From CAVVEQ01 sp963804865 (GTDB taxonomy: Bacteria > Chloroflexota > Anaerolineae > Anaerolineales > Anaerolineaceae): a DNA stretch of 64,000 nt. The stretch spans positions 62,001 through 126,000 of the forward strand of contig CAWDSH010000001.1 of NCBI GenBank assembly GCA_963804865.1. Direction: 5' to 3'. Each line of letters opens with the position of its first letter. Within the stretch, counting starts at the first letter, position 1. The position numbers were made by a program, and so were the translations under genes. The notes beneath the pieces are model-generated. The model did not search any database, was not told the DNA's origin, and was given only the letters and a program-made list of their open reading frames with translations. Positions 52,592-61,244 of the stretch are shown one piece after another.

Positions 52592-53692
52592 CTAGGATTC
52601 GGTGTAACTTTCTTCCTCTCCCGCAACAGCAAGATTCAAGGGTACTTCGCCACCCACGGCACGTTGACGGATGGCCTTTTCGATTTCAGCAGCCAATTCA
52701 GGATTTTGCCTTAAATATTCCTTGGCATTCTCCCGTCCTTGACCCAGTCGCGTATCTCCATAAGAGAAGAACGCACCACGCTTGGCGATGATCTCCATCT
52801 GGGAACCTAGATCGACAATATCACCTTCAGTTGAGATGCCTTCGTTATACATGATATCGAATTCAGCCGTGCGAAATGGAGCCGCAACCTTGTTCTTGAC
52901 CACACGCACTCGGACACGTGAACCCGTGATTTCTGCACCAACTTTGATGGATTGGATTCTTCGCACGTCCAATCGCACGGATGCATAGAATTTTAGCGCT
53001 AGACCTCCGGGAGTAGTTTCAGGATTCCCGAACATGACACCAATTTTTTGTCGGAGTTGGTTGGTGAAAACCACGGCAGTTTTTGTCTGGTTGATCGCAC
53101 CGGAGAGTTTTCGTAAAGCTTGAGACATGAGGCGGGCTTGCATACCCATGGTGGCATCGCCCATATCACCTTCGATCTCCGATCGTGGTACAAGGGCAGC
53201 CACGGAATCCACCACCACGATATCCACAGCACCGGAGCGCACCAAGGTTTCCACAATCTCCAGAGCTTGTTCTCCCGTATCTGGTTGCGAGACGAGCAGA
53301 TCTTGAACGTTTACACCCAGGCGGATTGCATATGCAGGATCGAGAGCATGTTCCATATCAACATACGCTGCAGTTCCACCCATTTTTTGCGCCTCTGCCA
53401 CGATGTGAAGACAAAGGGTAGTTTTCCCGGAAGATTCCGGTCCATAAATTTCTGTTACACGCGCACGGGGAATACCGCCGACCCCAAGAGCCAGGTCCAG
53501 CGATAAGGATCCTGTGGGGATGGCTTCAACGGTCAAGTGACCTGCTTCACCCATACGCATTATCGATCCTTCACCGTACCGTTTCACGATATCGGATAAG
53601 GCTTTTTCCAAAACCGCCCTGCGTGCTTCGTCCATGGGTGAGGGGGGATGCATAGGTGTCATTTCTTCATCTGAATCGGATTTTCGTGCCAT
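52592..53692 (-). CDS. recA: RecA recombinase
   Basis: Strand-exchange protein and SOS co-protease. The 366-residue protein has Walker A GPESSGKTTL (about 79-88), VVVDSVAALVPRSEIEGDMGD, the L2 loop FTNQLRQKIGVMFGNPETTPGG and a standard C-terminal region. It is full length. GGAG precedes ATG 53692. A LexA-type box overlaps its promoter, so it should be SOS-induced, and the two exported-protein genes downstream may be co-induced. Confidence 0.97.
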   Translation of the reverse strand: MARKSDSDEEMTPMHPPSPMDEARRAVLEKALSDIVKRYGEGSIMRMGEAGHLTVEAIPTGSLSLDLALGVGGIPRARVTEIYGPESSGKTTLCLHIVAEAQKMGGTAAYVDMEHALDPAYAIRLGVNVQDLLVSQPDTGEQALEIVETLVRSGAVDIVVVDSVAALVPRSEIEGDMGDATMGMQARLMSQALRKLSGAINQTKTAVVFTNQLRQKIGVMFGNPETTPGGLALKFYASVRLDVRRIQSIKVGAEITGSRVRVRVVKNKVAAPFRTAEFDIMYNEGISTEGDIVDLGSQMEIIAKRGAFFSYGDTRLGQGRENAKEYLRQNPELAAEIEKAIRQRAVGGEVPLNLAVAGEEESYTES

Positions 53693-53765
53693 CGTGGGCT
53701 CCTTGGTGTGAACTAAAAAAATTATATCCTTAAATAATCAATCTAAAATGAATCACTCAAACATT

Positions 53766-53793
53766 ATTATAGTACATTTGTACTAAATGACAA
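53766..53793 (-). promoter_or_regulatory. recA promoter with LexA-type SOS box
   Basis: On the minus strand TTGTCA (53793-53788), 16 bp, TATAAT (53771-53766). The spacer holds AGTACATTTGTACT (53771-53784), palindromic except for its centre. This fits the cyanobacterial LexA consensus RGTACNNNDGTWCB (from memory) exactly. The operator lies between -35 and -10, where a repressor would block the polymerase. Confidence 0.8.
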
Positions 53794-53816
53794 GAGATTT
53801 CCCTTAAAAGCATATC

Positions 53817-53844
53817 TTGACAAAATAATTAATGGTGTTATTAT
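53817..53844 (+). promoter_or_regulatory. glnA promoter
   Basis: TTGACA (53817-53822), 16 bp, TATTAT (53839-53844). The predicted start near 53851 leaves a leader of about 250 nt. Confidence 0.75.
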
Positions 53845-53851
53845 CGGCAAA

Positions 53852-54104
53852 ATTAATCGACAGGAGAACAGCGGCTGAATCCAGATGGTTATTGTGAAAT
53901 AAGAATCTGGATTACGAGGTGGAGGTTCTTCTCTGCAAAGAGAACGCTAACCTGTGGGGGATAGCGAAATCACAGGAAAAATCGATCGATCAGCGGATGC
54001 CTCCGAAGCCAAACCGGCTTCATTCTCCAAAATGATTTATTTAGAGGGCATGACCTAAACCCAGGTCATTCTCTCACCAATCCTTATATCATTTGGAGGT
54101 CGGA
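53852..54104 (+). promoter_or_regulatory. Long structured 5' leader of glnA, candidate RNA regulator
   Basis: Five hairpins are readable. (A) 53878-53913: AATCCAGAT/ATCTGGATT with an inner TTATT/AATAA helix and GTGA loop. (B) 53923-53953: AGGTT/AACCT outside TTCTCT-GCAA-AGAGAA, with a GNRA tetraloop. (C) CCTGTG (53951-53956) with CACAGG (53971-53976). (D) GAAGCC-AAACC-GGCTTC (54005-54021). (E) ATGACCT/AGGTCAT (54050-54069). B and C share bases 53951-53953 and exclude each other in their outer pairs. No coding frame fills the region and I do not recognise a known riboswitch. GGAGG precedes ATG 54105. Confidence 0.55.
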
Positions 54105-55443
54105 ATGGATAAGAAAGAAATCTTGGAAAGAGTAAGTAAAGATAATATCCGGTTTGTTTCATACCAGTTCAGCGATGTCACCGGAGTGGTCAAATCTGTG
54201 GATGCACCGGTCGAGCAGCTTGCGGGTGCCCTGGAGAACGGCGTTTGGTTTGATGGCTCATCTGTGGAAGGCTTCGCCCGCATTCAGGAGAGCGATATGC
54301 ATTTGCGTATCGATCCTGATTCCTATGCGGTTCTGCCGTGGTCCCCGGAGGAATTTCGAAGAGCAAGGTTTTTCTGTGATATCTATCAACCGGATGGATC
54401 ACCATTTCCTGGTGACCCACGGGGAATTCTGAAAAAGAATCTGAAAGCACTCGAGGATCGAAAGTGGACTTTCAATGTAGGTCCAGAACCTGAATTCTTC
54501 CTATTCCGCAGGAATGGTGAAGAAAGCATTCACCCGGTTCCCCACGACGTGGGCGGTTATTTCGATTTCTCTCCGAATGATGAAGCTGTCAGAGTGCGGA
54601 CGGAATTAATGGCTGCGCTAAACAGCATGGGTTTGGAGGTTGAGGTTGGCCATCACGAGGTTGCGTTAGGCCAGCACGAGATCGATTTCAGGTTTGCTGA
54701 CGCTCTCCGGACAGCAGATAATGTACTCACATTAAAGTACACAATAAAAGCCATTGCTGCTCAACATGGATTGGTGGCTTCCTTTATGCCTAAACCGATA
54801 TTTGGCATCAATGGGTCAGGAATGCATTGCCATCAATCCATGTTTGATTCATCCGGGAAACCAATATTTTTCGATGCGAATGATGAGTTCAATTTATCAG
54901 CGGTCGCATATGGTTTCATTGCTGGTCAACTTGGCTCACGCCAGGGCTTTATCTGCCATCCTTGCACCATCTGTAAATTCGTATAAACGCCTGGTCCCTG
55001 GTTACGAGGCACCAGTTTATATTGGCTGGGCACAAATCAACCGGTCTGCACTCATTCGAATCCCGAAATATACACCGGGTATGGAGAAAGCGACGCGGGC
55101 AGAGCTGCGATGCCCTGATCCATCCTGCAGTCCATACCTGGCTTTTTCAGTCATGCTCGCGGCTGCCCTGGATGGTATCGAACGACAATTAGAACCACCA
55201 GCGCCATTGAATAATATCAATGTCTACGAGTTGAGCCTTGAGGAACGAAAAACGCTGGGGATCAAAGAGTTGCCGGGCTCGTTATATGAAGCTCTTCAGG
55301 AACTTGATAGGGATGATATCGTCAAGTCAGCCATCGGTCCTATGGCTTATGAAGCATTCAGGCGTGCCAAACTGGCGGAATGGGAAGAATACCGCATCAA
55401 TGTGATGGATTGGGAGATCAAGCGTTACCTTGAAATGGTATAA
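54105..55443 (+). CDS. glnA: Glutamine synthetase type I, frame broken near 54931
   Basis: Makes glutamine from glutamate, ammonia and ATP. The first part (54105-54986) has FDGSSVEGFARIQESDM, PEPEFFLFR, HHEVALGQHEIDF and NGSGMHCHQSM. The rest, in the next frame to 55443, has RALSAILAPSVNSYKRLVPG and SALIRIP. One extra T at 54931-54932 (CAACTTGGCT for CAACTGGCT) separates them; repaired, the protein has ~445 residues. The C-terminal NVYELSLEERKTLGIKELP resembles the GSI-alpha class (Bacillus, Thermotoga), without an adenylylation-type Tyr. Its own promoter and a structured leader precede it. Confidence 0.92.
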
Positions 55444-55449
55444 AAAATC

Positions 55450-55482
55450 GAGACCCTGATTTTATCAGGGTCTCTTGATTGT
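55450..55482 (+). terminator. glnA terminator
   Basis: GAGACCCTGAT-TTT-ATCAGGGTCTC (55450-55474) followed by TTGATTGTTT. Confidence 0.85.
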
Positions 55483-55719
55483 TTAACAGAATGAACACAA
55501 ACCTCTGCTTGATGTTGGCAAACCACAACCCGGGCATAGAAGATCCTTTGTCAGCGGGATTGAGGGTGCTGCTAAGATTGAACTCTTGCTTCTTGATTGT
55601 AAAAGTAATCTGCATCGATAAAAAATATTTTCCTCAGATTGGTTTTATTTTAGGTTGATAGACGGAACATGAGCGATTTGAAAAAATAAACTTTAATAAA
55701 GACCTGTGTTATCCGACCA
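55483..55719. other. Short intergenic stretch without a firm gene
   Basis: Between the glnA terminator and the uppP fusion. A minus-strand frame ending at 55483 encodes LLCPGCGLPTSSRGLCSFC at its end, with CxxC-like pairs, but it has no ATG, GTG or TTG start. Another frame with an ATG at 55615 runs without the cysteines. A small zinc-ribbon gene with a frame error is possible; nothing firmer can be said. Confidence 0.3.
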
Positions 55720-57196
55720 TTATTGCAAGGGTGCGATTTGCGATTGAGTACATGCGAGCCAATTTCGTGCTTGTGGGAAAATTTCTTTTGAACTTATCGC
55801 AAATATCTGAAGACTGCCAATGGGATTCCCCAAAGTCAGGATTGATATATTGGGATTTTCCACGACGTTCCTGGTGGTAATAAATCCAATGGCATTTATA
55901 TCATTCTCTATCGCATTGATCATTTCTCCCGGATCTGCAACCAAATATGACTTACTGGAAATTTTATGATATGGAAGCACATATGTCGGTAAAGAATTTT
56001 TGGAGATCCATCTTTTGCGGATATACATACGTATGAATTTCATTACCATTAGCCCAGGTTTTAATCTTGCCAGAAAAAATATCAATCAATTCTTCAGAAG
56101 ATAGTGCAGGATGAGTGTTTTGCTTATTGCTTATGAATGCTATTTGATCCTCACCCAGGACGATGGTTTCTGTTCCAGGATCTCCCGGATTATCCATTTG
56201 CAAAATGATGCCGTCATGGGGAGACTTAATAAATGGCGAAATATTAATTTCAAATCTTACCGTTGTCTCATTCTGCGCGCACCTGGATAGAGTGGGGACC
56301 AGCCAATCCAGGGAGGGTGAAGATTGAACCATAATCAGTGGTGTATTTCCATTTGAAATTTGGAGCTCTTTTTTTGGAAACGTTACAGCATATATCATTG
56401 TGAGGCTGCCCAAAACCAGGCAATAAATAGCGAATGGATATAGAGAATTCCGAGAGACAAATCTTAATAACCAACGGATACTAAAATATCCAACCACTGC
56501 AGAGGTGAAAAAACCAACAGTAAGCACTGGTAAAAATGTAGAAAGCGACGGAACTTGAATTAAATCCAATACACTCAATAAACCCACTGCCAGCATGATG
56601 GGTACTGCCATCAAAAATGAATAACGGGCTGAAGATTCCCTGTCAAGATCACGCAATAATCCTCCCGTTATGGTTGAACCGGATCTTGAAATTCCCGGGA
56701 AGATGGATACTGCCTGCCAGAGACCTATCCAGGCTGCATCAATCCAGGTCAATTTACCCAGCTTTCGATTCTTTTTACCAAATCTTTCTCCAAGGAACAA
56801 GAATAAAGCTGTCACTAATAGGAGTCCTGCGGTCCCAAATGGATTTTGAAAAACCGATTCGACGTAATCCTTGATCAAGAGTCCCAGGATTCCGGCAGGT
56901 ATGGTGGAAACAATCAACAACCATCCGAAACGCGAATCAGAAGTCTCGAATGGTTTACGATCGAGAATCCCTTTGATCCAGGCTTTCAAGATCTTAATTA
57001 GATCGGACCAAAAATGTATTATTACTGCCAGCAGCGTCCCGATCTGGATCAACACATCGAAAATAAATACCTGTGATTCAGGAAAAGTCCAATTTAATAA
57101 ATATGGCACAATGACCAGATGAGCCGAACTCGAGATTGGCAGAAATTCTGTAAGTCCCTGAACTATTCCTAAAATAATCGCTTGAATAATAGTCAT
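55720..57196 (-). CDS. uppP: Undecaprenyl-diphosphatase UppP fused to a periplasmic-binding-like domain, frame broken near 55984
   Basis: Residues 1-~270 are a complete UppP, which recycles the lipid carrier of wall synthesis: QGLTEFLPISSSAHLV and FPGISRSGSTITGG carry the catalytic motifs, with about eight membrane helices. Residues ~280-490 lie outside the membrane and resemble a PstS-like substrate-binding domain (EDQIAFISN, SSEELIDIFSGKIKTW, then AIENDINAIGFI). The tail from ~55984 to 55720 is in another frame. Skipping one base at about 55984 gives DLQKFFTDYVLPYHK across the break. UppP itself is unaffected by the break. A stand-alone UppP has ~270 residues. Confidence 0.85.
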
Positions 57197-57199
57197 TGG

Positions 57200-58336
57200 T
57201 TATAGCTCTTCATTTAGTGAATTTGATTTGGAATTCCAGTGTGATAGAAAATCGTGTGCATAACGATTAAAATCCCCATTCAAAATTGCCTGCCTTGAAC
57301 GTCGGGTAATTTCCAATAAGGTGTAAAGATTATGGATTGAAATAAGTGTCGAAGCCAGCATTTCTTTTGCGATGATCAAATGTCGAAGATAGGCACGGCT
57401 GAAATTTCGACATGTATAACATCCACATTCAGAATCGATGGGATTTGCGTCCCTGCCGTTGATGGCATTGAGAAGATTGATCCTTCCTTTCATGGTAAAA
57501 GCTGCCTGATGTCGTGCCAATCGGGTGGGCAACACGCAATCAAATATATCCACCCCACGTAGAATTCCGTTGATGAGATCCTCCGGGGAACCCACTCCCA
57601 TCAGGTAACGGGGTTTATCCACGGGGAGGATATCATTTACTAATTCGAGGATCTTGTGCATTTGTGGTTTGGATTCTCCTACGGATAATCCACCGATGGC
57701 ATATCCGGGGAAATCAAGGGACTTGATAAACTCTGCGGATTGGATTCGTAATTTAGTAGAAATCCCACCCTGCACGATTCCAAATAACGCTTGATCTTGC
57801 CTTTTCTTTGCTTTAATGCAGCGTTCAGCCCATTCGTGTGTGCGTTTCATGGCTATTTCGGAATAATCAAGCTGGCTGGAATCAGAACATTCATCGAAAG
57901 TCATGATGATATCCGCACCAAGGTTCTCCTGAATGGATATGGATTTCTCAGGAGTTATACGATGGGTTGAACCATCGACATGGCTTTTAAAGGTTACGCC
58001 GTCGTCATCAATCTTTCTGGATTTTGCCAACGAAAAAACCTGAAATCCACCCGAATCGGTCAAGATGGGTTTATCCCAATGCATAAAGACATGCAAACCG
58101 CCCAGCTCCTTAACCAGGTCATCCCCTGGCCTGAGGTAAAGATGGTAGGTATTTGCCAAAACCAGGCTTGCACCGATCTCCTCCAATTGGGATGGTGTGA
58201 CTGCTTTGACAGTTGCCTGAGTGCCTACAGGAGCGAAGATGGGGGTGGGTATCTCCCCGTGGGGAGTATAAAATTTTCCCACCCGAGCTTTTTCCTGGGT
58301 ACCCAATAATTGAAAGGAAAATTCGAAGTTTGACAC
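57200..58336 (-). CDS. tgt: Queuine tRNA-ribosyltransferase
   Basis: Exchanges guanine-34 of certain tRNAs for preQ1 (bacterial type). The protein of ~378 residues has PVGTQATVKAVTPSQL, LTDSGGFQVFS with the catalytic-type Asp, ADIIMTFDECS, FGIVQGG, GGLSVGE, LMGVGSPEDL and the zinc site CGCYTCRNFSRAYLRHL. GTG 58336 is chosen because a TATAAT ends 7 nt upstream of it; the longer GTG 58372 would lie upstream of that promoter. It is divergent from alr. No other queuosine genes are in the window. Confidence 0.93.
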   Translation of the reverse strand: MSNFEFSFQLLGTQEKARVGKFYTPHGEIPTPIFAPVGTQATVKAVTPSQLEEIGASLVLANTYHLYLRPGDDLVKELGGLHVFMHWDKPILTDSGGFQVFSLAKSRKIDDDGVTFKSHVDGSTHRITPEKSISIQENLGADIIMTFDECSDSSQLDYSEIAMKRTHEWAERCIKAKKRQDQALFGIVQGGISTKLRIQSAEFIKSLDFPGYAIGGLSVGESKPQMHKILELVNDILPVDKPRYLMGVGSPEDLINGILRGVDIFDCVLPTRLARHQAAFTMKGRINLLNAINGRDANPIDSECGCYTCRNFSRAYLRHLIIAKEMLASTLISIHNLYTLLEITRRSRQAILNGDFNRYAHDFLSHWNSKSNSLNEEL

Positions 58337-58343
58337 CGCTGCA

Positions 58344-58349
58344 ATTATA
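58344..58349 (-). promoter_or_regulatory. Candidate -10 of tgt (leaderless)
   Basis: Minus-strand TATAAT ends 7 nt before GTG 58336. The -35 is poor. Confidence 0.5.
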
Positions 58350-58377
58350 ACGCCCTGATCTGTTGAATCCACTCTTC

Positions 58378-58406
58378 TTGATGATATGACCTGCTGCGTT
58401 TATACT
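58378..58406 (+). promoter_or_regulatory. Leaderless-type promoter of alr
   Basis: TTGATG (58378-58383), 17 bp, TATACT (58401-58406), then 7 nt to ATG 58414. No ribosome site exists in this gap. Confidence 0.78.
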
Positions 58407-58413
58407 TGGGCGC

Positions 58414-59556
58414 ATGGAAATGGAACATCATCCTGACGTCGAAGCCTGTTCGACCTGGCTTGAAATTGACCTGGGGGCAATAAAAAACAATATCGATCAT
58501 TTGGAGCGATTATCCGGAAGTCCTGTTATGCCTGTGGTTAAAGCCAATGCATATGGTCACGGCTTGGTAGAGGTAAGTGAAGCAGCGCAATCAGCTGGTG
58601 TGGGATGGCTGGGTGTTGCGAGGATTGAAGAAGGACTCACTTTACGAAAAGCAGGAATAACCACCCGCATCCTTGTTCTTGGATACACTCCTCCGAAGCG
58701 AATACCTGAAGCAATCCAGGAAGAAATATCAGTGACTGTTTATGACCGTGCAATCGCGGAAGCGTATTCGGATAGTGCAATAAATACAGGTCATAAGGTC
58801 AAGATCCATATAAAAGTGGATTCCGGGATGGGCAGATTGGGGGTATTTGCTGAAGAAGCTGTTTCTTTTATTAGCTTGATGACCAAATTAAAAGGACTAG
58901 CTTTGGAGGGAGTATTCACCCATTTCGCAAGAGCGGATGAACCAAGTTATTCCACCACGGAAGAACAAATCGCACGGTTTAACGACGTGTTACACGAATT
59001 GGATCGAGAGGGGATTCAGATTGAAGTTATTCATGCTGCCAACTCTGCCGGGGCATTAAATTTCCCAAGTGGACGATATGATATAACACGCTGTGGAATT
59101 GCTGTTTATGGGATTAATCCATCGCAAGAGTCAAAACTTCCCCGAGGATTCAATCCTTCGCTTTCATGGAAAACCCATCTCACCGCGATCAAAATACTCC
59201 CTCCTGGACACGGTGTAAGTTATAACTTCCACTATTTCACCAAAAAAACGGAAAGGATTGGCGTCATTGCAATTGGTTATGCAGATGGTTTCCGGCGGGA
59301 ACCGGGAAATTTTGTCCTGGTGCATGGCAAACGAGTACCGGTGGTAGGCGCAGTTTGCATGGATCAATGCATGGTTCAACTTGACGAGGTTCCGGATGCC
59401 AAAATTGGTGACGAGGTAGTGCTGATCGGATGTCAGGGTGAAGAAGTAATAACCGTCGACGATCTTGCAGCGACCTGGAGGACGATCAACTATGAAGTTG
59501 TCTGTGGACTTGCAGACCGCGTCCCACGATTCCACTTTGAACAGAATCCTGCATGA
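58414..59556 (+). CDS. alr: Alanine racemase
   Basis: PLP enzyme that makes D-alanine for peptidoglycan. The 380-residue protein has the PLP lysine in VVKANAYGHG (about residue 43), KVDSGMGRLG, the second catalytic Tyr in AIGYADGFRR and VCMDQCMV near the C-terminus. All motifs are intact. ATG 58414 fits the leaderless promoter; a second ATG at 58420 is two codons later. Its stop overlaps recJ (ATGA, 59553-59556). Confidence 0.95.
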   Translation: MEMEHHPDVEACSTWLEIDLGAIKNNIDHLERLSGSPVMPVVKANAYGHGLVEVSEAAQSAGVGWLGVARIEEGLTLRKAGITTRILVLGYTPPKRIPEAIQEEISVTVYDRAIAEAYSDSAINTGHKVKIHIKVDSGMGRLGVFAEEAVSFISLMTKLKGLALEGVFTHFARADEPSYSTTEEQIARFNDVLHELDREGIQIEVIHAANSAGALNFPSGRYDITRCGIAVYGINPSQESKLPRGFNPSLSWKTHLTAIKILPPGHGVSYNFHYFTKKTERIGVIAIGYADGFRREPGNFVLVHGKRVPVVGAVCMDQCMVQLDEVPDAKIGDEVVLIGCQGEEVITVDDLAATWRTINYEVVCGLADRVPRFHFEQNPA

Positions 59557-61244
59557 CCGATCTCACATTAAAAAAATGGGTTATCCCCGATAAAATTCCT
59601 GCCGAAATTGACTCGGCTCTTCAACGATATCCTGCACCTTTTCGACAAATTCTTTATAACCGTGGTTGCATCACTACTGAATCCGCAGAAATCTACCTTA
59701 CTGCTGGAGGTCAAATCCACGATCCGTTCTTACTTAAGAACATGGATCGCGCAATTGATAGACTTGAAAATGCGATCAAATCCGGGGAGCCAATTGCGAT
59801 TTATGGCGACTATGATGTGGATGGCGTCACTGCCACAGTGCTGCTCGTGGAAGTGCTTCGCGAATTGGGGGCTGATGTTCGAGAATATATCCCCAATCGC
59901 TTTGATGAAGGATATGGACTAAATAATGAAGCTCTGGATGCATTAGCTAAAGAGGGCAACAAGGTAGTCGTTACAGTAGATTGTGGGATCCGTAGTCCAA
60001 AAGAAGCTGAACATGCCCGCGAAATCGGGCTGGATCTTATTATTAGTGATCACCACCACCCCAAAGATGAGCTTCCAAATGCTTACGCGGTTGTATGTCA
60101 AAAACAGGAATTCGATGAATACCCCAATAAACAACTAGCCGGTGTCGGTTTGGCTTTTAAGATAGCTCAAGCTCTGGTAAATGATCTTAAGACTACCGAT
60201 ATTGACATTTTCCGATGGCTCGACCTTGTGGCATTGGGTACTGTTGCGGATATCGTCCCATTGGTTGGCGAAAATAGAGCACTTGTGAGAGCTGGTCTGG
60301 CTCAAATCCGTTCTGGTCGAAGACCAGGTTTATTCTCGTTGGCAAATATCTCAGGTGTAAATATTGAGAAAGTAACTGCTTCTGATATTGGCTTCATGCT
60401 GGGCCCAAGGCTTAATGCTTCAGGGCGGATGGATACTGCGCTGGAATCATTCAACCTTTTAGTTTCAAGGAATATGGAAACTGCAGCGCCAAAGGCTCTC
60501 AAACTTGATGAACAGAATAGGGAGCGGCAAAAACTCACCCAGGAGATTCAAAAGAAAGCGGCAGAAATAGCGGCTAGTAATGGCGATGATTTGATATTAT
60601 TTGCTGTGGATGAAGGTTTCAACGAAGGGATTGTGGGGCTTGCCGCTGCTAAATTAACGGAGTCATTTTATCGCCCAGCCATCGTTGGTAAAAAAGAAGA
60701 GAATAATACCAGGGCTTCATGCCGGTCGATCCCGGAATTCCATATTACCAGTGCGCTGGATGAATGTGCTGATCTGCTTGTTCGCCATGGAGGTCATGCC
60801 ATGGCGGCTGGATTCACGGTAAAAAACGAAAACCTTGAAGAATTGACAACCCGGTTAAAGGATATCGCACGCAGGGAATTATCCAGCCAAATCCTTCAAC
60901 CAAAAATATCTGCTGATGTTGAAATCCCTCTTGCATCCCTGAAACCCGATTTGCTTCCTTTCCTGGATGATCTGCAGCCAACCGGCTTGGGAAATCCAGA
61001 AGCACTGTTTATAAGTCGAGGACTGAAAGTCCAGCGTTTTAAACCCATCGGTACAGAAAATAAACATCTGAAAATGACGGTTAGTGATGGTGGCATAACC
61101 TACGATGCAATTGCTTTTCGAAAAGGAGATTGGGCCATGAAAATGCCACCGATGGTAGATCTCCTCTACTCATTCGAGCGCAATGAATATAATGGCTTTA
61201 GTTCATTGCAATTGAATGTTAAAGATATCCACAACGTATTTTGA
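59553..61244 (+). CDS. recJ: Single-stranded-DNA exonuclease RecJ
   Basis: 5'-3' exonuclease of recombination and mismatch repair. The 563-residue protein has the DHH-family motifs YGDYDVDGVTATVLL (about 85-99), VVTVDCGI, ISDHHHPKDELP, LGTVADIVPL and GPRLNASGRM, then the DHHA1 domain with RHGGHAMAAGF and a C-terminal OB-like region. It is full length. It is translationally coupled to alr, and its TGA overlaps the TTG start of the transporter gene. Confidence 0.95.
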   Translation: MTDLTLKKWVIPDKIPAEIDSALQRYPAPFRQILYNRGCITTESAEIYLTAGGQIHDPFLLKNMDRAIDRLENAIKSGEPIAIYGDYDVDGVTATVLLVEVLRELGADVREYIPNRFDEGYGLNNEALDALAKEGNKVVVTVDCGIRSPKEAEHAREIGLDLIISDHHHPKDELPNAYAVVCQKQEFDEYPNKQLAGVGLAFKIAQALVNDLKTTDIDIFRWLDLVALGTVADIVPLVGENRALVRAGLAQIRSGRRPGLFSLANISGVNIEKVTASDIGFMLGPRLNASGRMDTALESFNLLVSRNMETAAPKALKLDEQNRERQKLTQEIQKKAAEIAASNGDDLILFAVDEGFNEGIVGLAAAKLTESFYRPAIVGKKEENNTRASCRSIPEFHITSALDECADLLVRHGGHAMAAGFTVKNENLEELTTRLKDIARRELSSQILQPKISADVEIPLASLKPDLLPFLDDLQPTGLGNPEALFISRGLKVQRFKPIGTENKHLKMTVSDGGITYDAIAFRKGDWAMKMPPMVDLLYSFERNEYNGFSSLQLNVKDIHNVF

